A stretch of DNA of 64,000 nucleotides from Anastrepha obliqua (GCF_027943255.1 NC_072892.1:167526792-167590791), one strand, 5' to 3'; positions 42,931 to 54,694 are shown, counted from the stretch's first letter. Translations and numbers: made by a program. Notes: a model not told the origin generated them from the sequence alone.

Positions 42931-44760
42931 AGATTTTTACAACCAGCTACACAATATCCAACAATAAGAAAAACAGATACCACATGGGCAAAAACCAATT
43001 TAGAGAAAGCTAATACCTTCTCTGAATACCTTGAAAATATCTTCAAGCCATACGACGTATCAAGAGCGGCTGAAATGGAATCACTTTACCTCAAAGATCA
43101 CGACGAAATTCCTCCAGTAATGGATTCTGAAATATGTGATGAAATAAAAAAAGTAAAATCCAAAAAGGCACCTGGCTTTGACCTCATCACCGGGGAAATC
43201 TTAAAACAACTCCCACCAATTACTCTAATTAAATTAACCAAAATTATGAATGCTAACTTCAGATTGAAACACATTCCTATATACTGGAAAACTGCCGAGG
43301 TGATCATGGTCAACAAGCCAGGAAAGCCAGCACACGACGTCTCATCATATCGGCCTATATCCCTCCTACCCATTTTGTCAAAACTATTGGAAAAACTACT
43401 TGCCAAACGCCTTAACAATATTATTGAGCAGAGGAATCTGATACCAGTGCATCAATTTGGCTTTCGCCCAAAACATTCGACAATCGATCAAGTTCACAGG
43501 CTAACTCAAGTTATAGAAAATGCCTTCGAAAAGAAAAAAGTGTGCTCGGCTGTCTTCGTAGATATATCCAAGGCTCTCGTTAAGGTTTGTCACGATGGTC
43601 TTCTCAACAAAATAAAAGAGCTATTACCAATTCAATATTATAACATTTTAAAATCCTATCTATCCGATCGCTTCTATCGAATTTAATACGACGACACGTA
43701 TTCTGACCAGAAAGGAATTAAAGCTGGTATCCCACAGGGTAGCGTTCTGGAGCCCATCCTTTATCTAATTTTCACATCCGATTTGCCTACCAACAGAACT
43801 GCGTCATAGCAACGTTTGCAGACGACACCGCTAGCTTGTCAGTTGGAAATACACAAATTGAGTCAATTGCAAATCTTCAAAAACATTTAAGCAGAATCCA
43901 TGAGTGGACAGTTACTTGGCGCATAAAACTAAATGAAACCAAATCCGTTCATATTGATTTCACGTACAATAAAATAAGATATATTCCACTATATATATAT
44001 AAATGGAGTGCAAGTCCCTTATCATAACACGGCTAAATACCTTGGTATGACTCTTGACTCAGATGGAGTTCTCACGTAAAGAAGAAAAGAGAAGAACTCG
44101 ATATTAAATTCAGAAACATGTATTGGCTTATGGGTAAAAAATCCGCTTTATCCATGTACAATAAAGTACTTCTCTACAAGCAAATGCTAAAACCAATTTG
44201 GATGTATGGGATACAACTATGGGGCTGCTCAAGCTCCAGCAACATACTTAAAATCCAAAGGTTCCAGAATAAAATTTTGCTAACGTATGTGCGCATCAAA
44301 AACTCTCGAAAACTAGATTTTATTCCAAATTGTTTGATGAGTTGTTATCCCAAATTAGTAACCGTTAATCGGTAGTAGTAGTGGATAATGCTAGATTCTA
44401 TGCAGCTGCTCACGGTAGAAAAAATGCCTAAACTTGGTAAAGGAGATGAGCTAGACGAAAACACATAGATTGGGCATTTTGGTAAACTGACCACTTAAAA
44501 AGGAATATCCTTATCCATAAAGCCGCTTTAGCATACTCTAAAAAACTTGGACGTCAACCACACATGTCAGCCATACAACTAAAATTATGGAATCGAATCT
44601 TCACTGAAAAATTCATATTACGGATTAGGACATTCGTGAACGGACTGAATTTTCCAAAATTTCGGGATAGTAAGATCCAAACGCTTCAGGAACTTTGATC
44701 CGTTCACAAAATTTAATTCGTTGACAAATTTAAAAGATTATTACTAATAAAAATTCAACT
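42930..44760 (+). pseudogene. Jockey-type LINE, decayed
   Basis: Plus strand. ORF 42925-43686 encodes TIRKTDTTWAKTNLEKANTF, KKAPGFDLITGEILKQLPP, YRPISLLPILSKLLEKLLA, HQFGFRPKHSTIDQVHR and AVFVDISKALVKVCHDGLLN. The last is RT motif A, where the usual AFD is replaced by ALV. After a stop at 43684 come AGIPQGSVLEPILYLIFTSD and, past more shifts, FADDTAS at about 43820 with both Asp intact, then thumb KYLGMTLDSDGVL and LKPIWMYGIQLWG (44118-44375). Order and motifs fit jockey clade. At least five disruptions; endonuclease absent. Confidence 0.85.
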
Positions 44761-44764
44761 CCGT

Positions 44765-45470
44765 CCGAGTATAGCCACTTCTTGATTTGTTTATTAGTCG
44801 GCTTGCAAGCCTTGGCAACCTTTTGAGAAAATATTTTTTTTAATTTTTTCCCTACATATTTTGTACACGTACATACATATTTATAAATATTTATGTCCAC
44901 AAATATTTGAGATTTCCCTGAATACATTTACATACAAATTTTTCTTTGAATTCATTAATTTTTTATTTAAAAATGCTTGCTCTTTTATTATTATTCCAAC
45001 ACCACCGCAACTTCTTTTATTTTTAAGCACGGAAATAATAAATTGCAAAGCACATTTGCCTTTCGTAACTTCTTCTGAAATATAAAAAGGTTGTGCATCG
45101 CGTTTTTCATGGTAATTTCCGCTTTATATTTCATATTTTATTACAAAATTATTATCACAGCATTTCAACTGTGCCAACGTCGCACTAAAAGACACATTAA
45201 GGTGAAATGAATAAATAAAATTGAGAAGCTGACTGCTTAACTCAGACTCAGTGATATTTGGTTAGTGGGGCCTTTGAATGTGAAAGGGTCTGATATGAAG
45301 AGCGCTGAGTTTAATTTTCATTTTATATACAGAAACACATCAGTATTGAAAATACAGCTAAGGAAAATAGTTCTGTACGAAATTATAGCGCATAGCTTAA
45401 AACGAAGGAGGATTTTTAGAAAAAAGCTAAAATTGAAAAAAGTTTGTTAATACTCGTACATTCTGTTAAA
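44765..45470. other. No gene recognised
   Basis: AT-rich; short ORFs with no motif. Confidence 0.4.
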
Positions 45471-45477
45471 AAACGTA

Positions 45478-46839
45478 CGGGAACTGTTCAATAAAACGCA
45501 AAATAATTGTTTATTCTTCAAAATTTATTTTGTCGCCTTCGAAATAGGCTCCATTCGAAGCAATACACATTTGCCAACGATTAGCACAGTCATCAAAGCA
45601 CCTTGTAAACGCGTTTGAAGAGATCTTTTTCTGCTTCTTCAGCGAATTCTGCTTGATGGCCTCCATCTACTCAGAGCGGCATCCGCGGAGTGGCAATTTA
45701 AGTTTTGGGAAAAGGAAAAAGTCACAGGGGGTTAAATCCGGTGAAAACGGTGGTTGTTCGATGATATTTGTTGAGTTTTTGGTCAAAAAAGTGGTCACAA
45801 TATGAGGCTTGTGAGGCGGTGCGTTACCGTGGTGCAAGATCCATGAGTTTTTTTCCACAAATTGAGCAAAGTGGGCCGTTTCCTACGTACATTCTCTCTC
45901 ATACCTACCAAATAATATTCTTTATTTACCTTAGATCCATTTGGATCGAATTCCGAGTGCACAACACCAAATCATAATCAAAGAAAACGAGTAGCACGAC
46001 TTTCACTTTTGACCGACTTTGACGTGGTTTTTTGAGTTTCCGCTCAAATGGATAGCGCCAATAAGCCGCCTGTTGACCGGTTTGCATGTCAACTCATATA
46101 CCCACGTCTCATCACCTGTTATGATGCGCTAGATAAACGTTGGGTCTAAATTCACTTGCTCAGTCACCTTCTTCCGATGATTTTTTTGAAGGAATTCAAC
46201 TCTCTTGAAACGAGTCGATCAGCCACGCGTTTTATGCCCTATTGATGGTATAAAATGTTGCAAATTGATTTGTGAGACACGCTAAGGTCACGAGCTAGCT
46301 CCCTCAAACTTAAATGATGGTTTTCCAGCACCATTTCATTAACTTTGTCGACGTTTTCATCCGTTGAAGACGACCAGAACGGGACGTTCCTATGACAATC
46401 GGTTCTACGTTACCGGCCGCTTTCTCCATATATGTATGGGGAATGTTTATGCTGCTACAACAACAACAACAAGCAGAACGGACCAAATCTTCCACGATTT
46501 CTCGGCGCTCTGCAAAAGCCTTATACCACTCGTAGACCCGTGTTTTTGATAAGGCCCACGCGCCATAGGCTTTCTGCAACATTTTCAACGATTCGGTGCA
46601 CGGAATCCCGTTGGCAATACAAAATTTAAGACAAATTCTTTTTTCGATATTTTTATCCATAGTGAAAATCGCAGAGCACACCTACGGTTGACTGATATAA
46701 TTAAATGCCAAAAACAAGCTAATTAACAGAACACGCCCAAACTCTGCGAGACTATAGAGGATAGTTGTACCAACATTCCAGCAAAAAAAAACTTCAACAT
46801 ATGTGTAACGCGCGAACTTTTTAAATGAACAATTCCCGA
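45478..46839 (-). mobile_element. Full-length but dead mariner-type transposon
   Basis: Imperfect terminal repeats cgggaactgttca (45478) and cgggaattgttca (reverse, to 46838) next to TA. Minus ORF 46310-46681 begins MCSAIFTMDKNIEKRICLKF, with HTH sequence through YEWYKAFAERREIVEDL; it is then broken by SINE-B (46386-46473) and resumes GRLQRMKTSTKLMKWCWK in a shifted frame. The C-terminal ORF 45667-45858 has ILHHGNAPPH, where the second catalytic Asp of HHDNAP is Gly, and SPDLTPCDFFLFPKLK with the third Asp intact. The extreme C-terminal motif (YFEGDKI) is near 45540. About 1.36 kb including the SINE. Confidence 0.85.
46386..46473 (+). repeat. SINE-B copy 2, inside the mariner ORF
   Basis: Starts gttcctatgacaatcggttc and ends in gctgctacaacaacaacaac. 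Flanked by cagaacgggac (46375-46385) and cagaacggac (46474-46483), an 10-11 bp target duplication with one indel. Relative to copy 1 it lacks the middle (ccggatttatatccgg region). Confidence 0.85.
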
Positions 46840-47685
46840 TATTTGTTTTTGATAGAATGCAATATAAGCTGGTTCCTAAATGATTTCTCAGCCCAGAAGA
46901 GATTTTCAAATACCGTTACATTAAAAAACTGGTGCCAATCTGACACAACGAAGAGCGTCATTGAAGTTAGGAAACCTCAATTACGTGAAATCAACTATGA
47001 AAACCTTTGCAAAAACCAAAAAAAAAGCTAGAAAATTCGAGCTCAACGTAATTAACTGACTGAAAATGCCTAAAATAAAATGTTGCAACGATCCTTTAAA
47101 TTTACACTGATCCATGCGCTTGTTCTTGTGCGGCCGCCAAAGTTCGAAGCAGCATTCAAACAATGGTTAAATGTGTGGAAATGGGTAGTGCAAATAAATA
47201 TTGCACCCTTCTCACATACATTTGACACTAAATGACACAACAACTTTATGCTCCTGCAGCAGTTGCCGGCATTGTTGCTGTAGTACTCGTATTCCTCTGC
47301 AAATTGTAATATAAATGCAAATATTAAGTTTGCTTATGATTTTTTTTTACTTTTATTTGCACTGTAAATACAGTTGGTTGTTGATGTTGTTGACTGATGT
47401 CAACAACAAAAAATGTCCACTGACTATCGCCTGTTGTCGTCTTCCTTGTAATTTAATCCACGTCTTGCATTTTTATGAATTTAGCAAACATTCCCACTCC
47501 ACATACATGCATGCATACATATATGTACGTGCATATGTACCCTCTATTCCAAAATAAGTCGAACCTTTTATTGTACTTTTATTACGTTAAAATTCAAATA
47601 AACCTCATACAACAATTACAAGTGTTGCAGGTGTTTTTTTAATTCGCAACAAGCAAAACATTTCTTTGGATACTGCGGATTTGAA
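46840..47685. other. No gene recognised
   Basis: AT-rich; CATG/CATA patch at 47505-47535. No supported coding sequence. Confidence 0.4.
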
Positions 47686-47689
47686 GTTC

Positions 47690-49775
47690 CTTCCTTGGTG
47701 TGAATGCAAATCAATAGGTACTCCAAACCGAGTCATCCGATTCTGCCCAAAATACTCAGCAACTGAAGTAGACCACTGTGAGCAAATATTTGCTGCCGGA
47801 ATCTCTTATTGAAAACGGGTCTGCAATATCCATAGCCTGAAATAGTTAGCCTGCGTTGTATTGCTGTAATCTTCCATGACCTCTTTCCTTTGGACCTTTC
47901 GCTGCCAGACACTCCGCGCAATGTCGAATCCATTCCACTACTGATTCTCTGCAATTTACCCTGTAAAACCGCTGCTTAATCTTCTCCAGCGTTTTAGTGA
48001 TACACTGATGACATCCATTTGGCCCATTGAGGAATTCCTCTGGCGCAGATGCAATTCTGCATTTAGGAACTGTAATCAGATCACGGGAATAGTTTCCATC
48101 TTCGCTTTCAGCGTATTTCGCTTCCATGATCTTTTCCAAGTCAGCATCATTCAATTGACTTCTTCTTATTGCACTTGGTTTCCACTCATCATCGGGTGGC
48201 AACTGCATTAGTCTGATATAAACTATCACTTCCGCCGTAGCCGAATGGGTTGGTGCGTGACGACCGTTCGGAATTCACAGAGCGAACGTCGGTTCGAATC
48301 TCGGTGAAACACCAAAATTAAGAAAAACATTTTTCTAATACCGGTCGCCCCTCGGCAGGCAATGACAAACCTCCGAGTGTATTTCTGCCATGAAAAAGCT
48401 CCTCATAAAAATATCTGCCGTTCGGAGTCGGCTTGAAACTGTAGGTCCCTCCATTTGTAGAACAACATCAAGACGCACACCACAAATAGGAGGAGGAGCT
48501 CGGCCAAATACCTAAAAAGGGTGTACGCGCCAATTATATATAGGTATATATAAACTATCACTTCAGACCTCTCGACTTTTGAACAATGCTTATACTCTAT
48601 TGCACAAGGTCGCTAATGCACTATGATTTCGATATTGTTACCCTTTTCGATGCTCGATCTCGAAGTCATAATTTTGCAGTCTTTCGATTCACCGTGCAAT
48701 TTGTCTTTCCGGATGCTTGAACTGCAGTAAGCATCTCAATACTGCATGGACCGTTCTTAACGGGAATCGTTGATTGTGCAAGAAGTTGGGGAATGTGTAC
48801 GCACTCAACCATAGCAGTAATTCATCTCCCGCTTTCCGAGGACTCTGCCATAGTATGCGATCACTTTTTCTTGCCCATTGATGGTTTGTGACAGTACCCC
48901 ACCTAATCCGTATGCGCTAGCATCTGTATCCATAACGAACTTTTCTCCTGCGACCGGATACACGAACGTAGGCGCAGTGCAAAGGAGCTCTTTCAACTGA
49001 TGGAACGTTTCCTCCTGTTCTTTGTGACACACAAACGTGCAATTGTTTTTAGTGAGATTGTGGAGTCTTCAGGCCAAATTTGCGAATCCTGGAACGGAAC
49101 GACGGTTAGCGTGTAAAGTCCTAGGAAACTTCGCATTACGTGCACATTTTTTGATCGTGGTCAATCTTTTGCTGCTTTTATTTTCTCCTCGTCCGTAAAT
49201 TTATTCCAAAATACGCGACTTCTGTTTTCAACAAGGTACACTTCTTCGGATTCAATCGTAATTCCGTGGAGGTGATGTGCTGAAGGACTTCTTACAAATC
49301 CATGGTGATGTCATTCATAGAGACCAAATACTTTTCCAGTGGAACCCACTCAGCACATGCTCTATCAGACACTCAAAGGTTCCTGGTGCGTTACATATTC
49401 TGAAAGGTATCACAGAAAACTTGCATAATCCATCTTCTATGCTGAAGGTGGTCTTCTCAGTATCGCCCTCAATTTCCACCTACCAGGAACCGCTTTTTAA
49501 ATCAAGCGAGTGTGATCTATCGTTGTAATGGGTACCTGTCCATTTTCGTGACTTCATTCAGCTTTCTATAATCCACACAAAATCGGGTGCTTCCATCTTT
49601 TTTCTTAACCAGCACCACCAATGAGCTCCACGGGCTTATTGATGGCTCAACAACTCCGCCACGCTCAGAATGGCGATTCGCATATTCCGGAGATTCCTGT
49701 CTAAATATGCAGGATGGAATACACCTTCGCTCGGCCGATACTTGGAAAACTATATTTACTCCCAAATATTAACTT
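47690..49775 (-). pseudogene. Gypsy-type LTR retrotransposon pol fragment
   Basis: Minus-strand order RT, RNase H, integrase, as in Ty3/gypsy elements. [19 protein letters not shown] then [19 protein letters not shown] (49517-49765). The usual LVYLDD catalytic box reads LVSMND near 49310, so an Asp is Asn. RNase H: FVMDTDASAYGLGGVLSQ (48805-49032). Integrase zinc domain: HQCITKTLEKIKQRFY with HCAECLAAKGP (47846-48229), then the start of the catalytic core with MDIADPF near 47830. Many stops elsewhere. No LTRs, gag, protease or envelope seen. A SINE-A sits between RNase H and integrase. Confidence 0.85.
48232..48547 (+). repeat. SINE-A copy 2, full length with 16 bp target duplication
   Basis: 316 bp. 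tRNA-like head with A box tagccgaatggg (48238-48249) and B box ggttcgaatct (48291-48301), body, then ggtgtacgcgccaattat and a TATA-rich tail. atataaactatcactt is present exactly at 48216-48231 and 48548-48563, proving insertion into the gypsy fragment. Read outward the boxes sit at tRNA-like spacing from the 5' end, so internal Pol III initiation near 48232 is expected. Confidence 0.95.
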
Positions 49776-49779
49776 TATT

Positions 49780-51165
49780 AGAACATCGCAATGTGGATCT
49801 ACTATATTAAGTTCAAAAATGTTCCAAAAGATGGAGCAATAAATTATTTTTATTTATAAACATTTTTTGTTCTTTTTTTGGAATGGAGGGTGCATTACAT
49901 ACATATCCTGCACGTCTTCCTTAATGAAGACAACGAAAATTTTCGCACAAGTTGATGTGCGAAATGAAGGTGCAATTTTGTCCTGGAATCGAGCATTTGC
50001 AAACAACGACAAGCAGTGGGGAAAATTGCAAAGGCCTAACGCTGAGGTAGAAGAGCAAGCACAAATAAACAAACAAATGTAGAAACTACAAGCGAGCGAA
50101 GGTGGGTGTGTGAAAATTCATGAAGAAGCATGTTGGCTGTGGATCCTTCGACCTGGTGTCTTCACAGCGAATCCTTAAAGGAATGTGACACGTAGGGCTT
50201 CAACATATTTTCAATGCACTGCAGTGGCCAGAGCTGCTTGCCAGCTGGCTTTCTTATTCTTATAATTCTTCTTATGCAGTGGCTTGTTTGTGTGGTGTTC
50301 GCGCTTTGTCTGCCGTTACTGCGCTCATCATTGTCTGTCGCTTGTCAGCTACTTGTCGGTATATCTGTCAAATACTCGCACCTCATTCACTTTTCATTTT
50401 ATACATATGTATGTATGTATGTGTGTATGCCCATATTTTGTAGCAGGCATTCAGCTCATCCTTCTTATTGTCACATAAATTTAGTCCTTTCTCGTCAGCT
50501 CTTTCTTTTCTTGCTCCCCTTTCTCTTGATTTGGCAGTTTGCTACTGGTTTAGGTTTCTTGTTGTTGTAGATGTTGTTACTTTTTCTGCTGCTGCTACAA
50601 CAGGAAGCCATAAAAATCGTGTTGCAACAAAATTATAATTTCTTGAAGCTCATTCACAATGGTGTTGGTGGAATGCTGTGAGTAGCACTGCGATGTCTCT
50701 TCCGATGTACGGCGCACGCAGAGCACTTCAATGAACGTAAGGAAGCAGCGCGGTGCGTGCGGTTGAGTTGCAAGGATAATGTACAAAATTGAATTCCATT
50801 GCAATTGTGGGGGGCATACACAAACATACATACATACAGGCATACATACAAACATTCTGTGCATACTCGTATATTTACGACTACTTCCTTTTGCTGCTTC
50901 CTGATCCTTCAAGGGTATAGTAGGGTGCTTTAGTTTGTTTGAATGCATACACACATATACAAGTATATATATAAATATGTACATGTCTGCAATACTTGTA
51001 TAAATTTATATGTATATTAGCTGGCATGGGAACTGCAAGGCAACTGGTATTTCTTTTTTTTTTTGTTTTGCGGATAAAATAAATTCAAATTTGTATATCT
51101 TTGTAAACGCCGACATTAATAATGATCAATTGAAACACGTAGACTGTTGGGGCGCAAGGCATCAC
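49780..51165. other. No gene recognised
   Basis: Includes ATGT patches (50405-50425) and CATA patches (50820-50850). ORFs at 50214-50984 overlap on both strands and lack motifs. Confidence 0.4.
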
Positions 51166-51239
51166 AGCTAATCAGTACCATTGAAGCAAGTAATATAAAT
51201 TACAGAATAAATGAATAACGACGAAGGAAAAATTTTTAA

Positions 51240-52340
51240 GAAAATATTATATAAGGCCTTCAAAAAAAAAAAATGAAAAAAATGTAAATAAAAACAAAAT
51301 ATAAAAACTAAAATAAAAAAAATCAAAAAGACATAAAAACATGAAAGAAAAAAAAACATAAAAATATAAAATAAAAGCAAAAATTATAAAAAAATTAAAG
51401 ATTAAAATTAAAAAAAAAATATTTAAAAAAAACTAATAAAACCAGAAATTAAAAATAAAAATTTAGAAATAAAAATTTCTTAAAAATAAAAAAGAAAAAT
51501 ATTCAAATTAAAAAGAAAAAAAATTAAGTAAAAAAAAATTAAAATGAAACAAGCAAAATTAAAAAGATACAAAAATAAAAAAAAAAAATTAAAAAATAAA
51601 AAAAGTAAAACAAAAATTTAAAGAAAAATTAAAAAAATTAAAACAAAAATAAAACTTTAAATTAAAAATAAAAATTAAAATATAAAAAATAAAATTAAAA
51701 AAAGAAATTAAAAATAAAAATTTTAAAATAAAGACAAAGAAAGGCATAAAAACATAAAAGAGAAACAAAAATGAAAAAGACATAAAAATATAAAATAAAA
51801 ACAAAAATTAAAAAAATAAAAATTAAAAATAAAAATTAAAAACTAAAAAAACAAATAGATATTAAAAATAAAAATTTAAAAATAAAAAAAAATTCTTAAA
51901 AACAAAAATTGTTAAAAACAAAAACGAAAAAAAAATAAAAATATTAAAATTAAAATAAAAAAAAAAAAAAATTAAGAAAACAAAATTTTAAAAATTAAAA
52001 TTAAAAAAGCAAAATTAAAAAGACATTAAAATATAAGAAAACAAAGATTAAAAAAATAAAAAGCAAAAAAAAAAACAAATTAAAAAAAATTAAAAAAAAT
52101 CAAAATAAAGAAATAAAGAAATAAAAAAAAGAAACAAAAAAGAAAAAAAAATTAAATAAAAAAATTTTTAATATTAAAAATAAAAAGAAAAACAATTTTA
52201 ATTAAAAAAATTAAAATTAAAAAGAAATGAAATTAAAAATATAAAAAAACAAAGATAAAAAAAATTAAGAAAAAAAAATTAAAAATTAAAAATGAAAATT
52301 AAAAAATTAAAAATATAAAAATATAAAAAAAAAAAATTTT
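51240..52340 (+). repeat. 1.1 kb A-rich, strand-asymmetric low-complexity tract
   Basis: The plus strand is mostly A with interspersed T and very few G or C; recurring words are aaaaattaaaaataaaa and aaaacataaaa. The reverse strand gives Phe/Leu-rich false ORFs (51168-51380, 51589-51804). It differs from ordinary AT-rich DNA in that A and T are strongly unequal on one strand over more than 1 kb. Confidence 0.9.
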
Positions 52341-52670
52341 AATTCTTTTCTCTCTAACAACTTTTCTGATAAAGTAGTCTTCAAATAAAACTTAAAATAT
52401 TTTTTTGCACACCACTGCATAATTAAAGGAGTTTTTTATTACTATCAATATTCTTCAATCTTCTTAAATTATAAATTGAGAATTTAAAATAAAAATAAAA
52501 TAAAATAAAAAGAAAGTAAAAATTAAAAATTTTTTTTTATCTAACAGGTTTTCACGCAATCATCCTATTAAGTAACCTTCAAATAAAACGTACAATTTTT
52601 TTTTGCACACCACTGCATAATTAAAGAAGTTTTTTTATAACTATCAAGCTTCTTATATAACTCTTTTTAA
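52341..52670 (+). repeat. ~190 bp tandem repeat, two units
   Basis: Units from about 52350 and 52540 share tctaaca then ttcaaataaaac, then tttttttgcacaccactgca followed by taattaaag-agtttttt and actatcaa. They directly follow the A-rich tract and could be part of the same satellite. Confidence 0.75.
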
Positions 52671-52674
52671 ACCT

Positions 52675-53170
52675 GCAAGCACAAACCAGAAAACTTAACG
52701 ACTAAAAGAGATCGCTCATTGTAATGTTTGTTACCTGTGACCTTTGCTTTGCCTGTCAAGCAGACGTGAGAACCTATGAATAAGTAACCAGCCAGTGCTA
52801 ACTGTGCACACGCATACCTCCATATATATTATATGTAGATATTCTTATATGTACAAGTGTGTGCTCTCTACCAATGTGATGGTTGATTCTCACCACCTCA
52901 CACAAACAATTGTACGCACTCTCATACATTAGTGCAGCCGCTACTGCTATGTGGCTGCTAGTGGTTTGTGACTATACTAGAGATGGGTTTTTAATTAGGG
53001 AATTTAGAGAAGTAACTCGAAAAGAACGAAGATGAACGGCATTTAGAAATCTCGTATAATTTCGGAATTTCACAGTAAAGCAATGCATAAAGTTTTTTAA
53101 TATTTAGTAAAGAGCTCAAAATATTTTCCAAAATTTATTGTACATTTCAAATGAAGAGTATTTTAGCTTC
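52675..53170. other. No gene recognised
   Basis: Mixed composition, no coding sequence supported. Confidence 0.4.
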
Positions 53171-53176
53171 GGTCAA

Positions 53177-53222
53177 AGGAGCTCGGTCAAACGCCCAAAA
53201 AGGGTGTAAACGCCAATTATAC
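53177..53222 (+). repeat. SINE-A 3'-end fragment, inverted against copy 3
   Basis: aggagctcggtcaaacgccc then aaaaagggtgtaaacgccaattata is the last ~46 bp of SINE-A on plus. The adjacent copy 3 is on minus and lacks just this terminal part, so the end was probably inverted in place. Confidence 0.8.
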
Positions 53223-53460
53223 ACTTGTGTTAGGTGTTTGGCCGAGCCATTCTTCCTATTTGTGGTGTGCGTCTTGATGCGATGGTCCGCAGCTACAGAA
53301 ATACACTCGGAGGTTTGCCATTGCCTGTTGAGAGACGACCGCTATTAGAAAAAAACGTTTTCTATTGCTTTTTCGTTTTCTTTTTGCTGTTTCGTGCACG
53401 GAAGATTCGAATCTACGCACTCCCGAATAGTAGTCACCAACCCATTCAACTACGGCGGCC
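53223..53460 (-). repeat. SINE-A copy 3
   Basis: Reverse-strand B box (agattcgaatct, 53404-53415) and A-box-like head (cccattcaacta, 53441-53452), plus body words aatacactcggaggttt and ggtgtgcgtcttgatg. The head is truncated by SINE-B insertion at 53461. The A box is degenerate (tagttgaatggg). Confidence 0.85.
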
Positions 53461-53542
53461 AAGGACTGTCACTTCAGCAGCATTCCCCATATACATATAC
53501 GAGTATATGGGGAATGTTTGTGCAGCTACAACAACAACAACT
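53461..53542 (+). repeat. SINE-B copy 3, 5'-truncated, inserted in SINE-A
   Basis: aaggactgtcacttcagcag to the cagctacaacaacaacaact tail. Flanks actacggcggcc (53449-53460) and actacgacggcc (53543-53554) are a 12 bp target duplication with one mismatch, within the 5' end of SINE-A. It contains its own palindrome around atatac-gtatat. Confidence 0.85.
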
Positions 53543-53559
53543 ACTACGACGGCCGCTGT

Positions 53560-54525
53560 AATTCGCTTGTAATAATTAACTAAAATTCAAGGAGGTCTGA
53601 ATATGCGATTCCAAATTTCAGCTTCGCAAAAACACACGCATTACGGGATCGGGATTGCACAGTTTTTCCGCACTAATCCCTAGTGCATGCATCCTACTAA
53701 ACATACATATATGTAGAATTACGTACATACACACGTTTTCACCAACCACCTTCCATTCCTTATCCCAGTTCACCGGTCATTCCCACATTACGTCTACGCC
53801 GTGCTTAGCTATCACTCTTGAAATTTATTCCCGTAAGTGCTGCCGTTTTGCAGTTTTTGTGTCTTCTTATTCTTCTCACTTTATTCTACCAACTTCCACT
53901 CACATGCACCGTCTTGCCCTTAAATTGTAATGCAAACTGCATTTTCTCACCATCGCACACATCCCTAAGGACACTGCTATCCTTCAGTGTCGTTTTTTAT
54001 CTGCCTTCTTTAATTTTAATTTTCTTATATTTTTTTTCTGTGTTTTTTTTAGTAGGTACTTATACACTTTGGGATTTTATTTTCCCTCTTCATGTGACAA
54101 GTAAATTGTAGTAAACTGATACTTGTGTGTGGACGAGTGTTTTGCAGTCGTGTTCTGCCCTGTCGTCTAACGTAATAATTTCTTGAGTAAGCTGCTTGAC
54201 GTTGACGTTGCACTTGGAGAATGCATTTTTTTGCATGGATGCAATTTGAATTTTATTAAAGTGAAAGGATTTAGAGAGGAGGCCGGCCACTGCATAGATT
54301 AGGAGTTGAAATGGAATTTTTAATTGTAAATTGGCAAAGAAAATGTGGCAGTTTTGTTTTGTTTTTATTACAAACAAAAATTAAAGTATTATTAGCTGAA
54401 TAAAAAATTGTATTTTAATATTTCTTCGTGTCACTTTTGCCCTGCCCTTAATTTGTGAAACTATTTCTTCGGTGTATTAATTCTTGTCACGACACAAATA
54501 AGCCAACATTTAACGGTAAAATTTA
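53560..54525. other. No gene recognised
   Basis: No supported coding sequence; two ORFs at 53655-54111 have ordinary low-information composition. Confidence 0.4.
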
Positions 54526-54529
54526 TTCA

Positions 54530-54690
54530 AGTCTATTGCTTACGTATCCTTTGGGTTCCAGGGCATATAGGAATTACTGGAAACGAAATAGCAGACAGAA
54601 AAATTAGCCAGGAGAAGAGCGGTCTGGCCATCTATAGGTCCAAAGTCATAGAAAAAGAGACGGGAAGTAGAGGAAAGACAAGGCAGATCA
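54530..54690 (+). pseudogene. LINE RNase H scrap
   Basis: Plus-strand frame around 54545-54605 reads LWVPGHIGITGNEIADRK (first residues partly shifted), the C-terminal RNase H block whose final Asp is in EIADRK. Nothing else of the element is certain. Confidence 0.6.
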
Positions 54691-54694
54691 TTTA

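Noticed and set aside
43098..43418. 106-codon minus ORF
   Set aside because: Antisense shadow of the jockey reverse transcriptase on plus.
48232..48310. A tRNA gene
   Set aside because: The A and B boxes belong to a SINE head: it continues into a repeated body, has target duplications and recurs twice more in the window.
51168..51804. Phe/Leu-rich ORFs resembling membrane proteins
   Set aside because: Reverse translation of an A-rich low-complexity tract.
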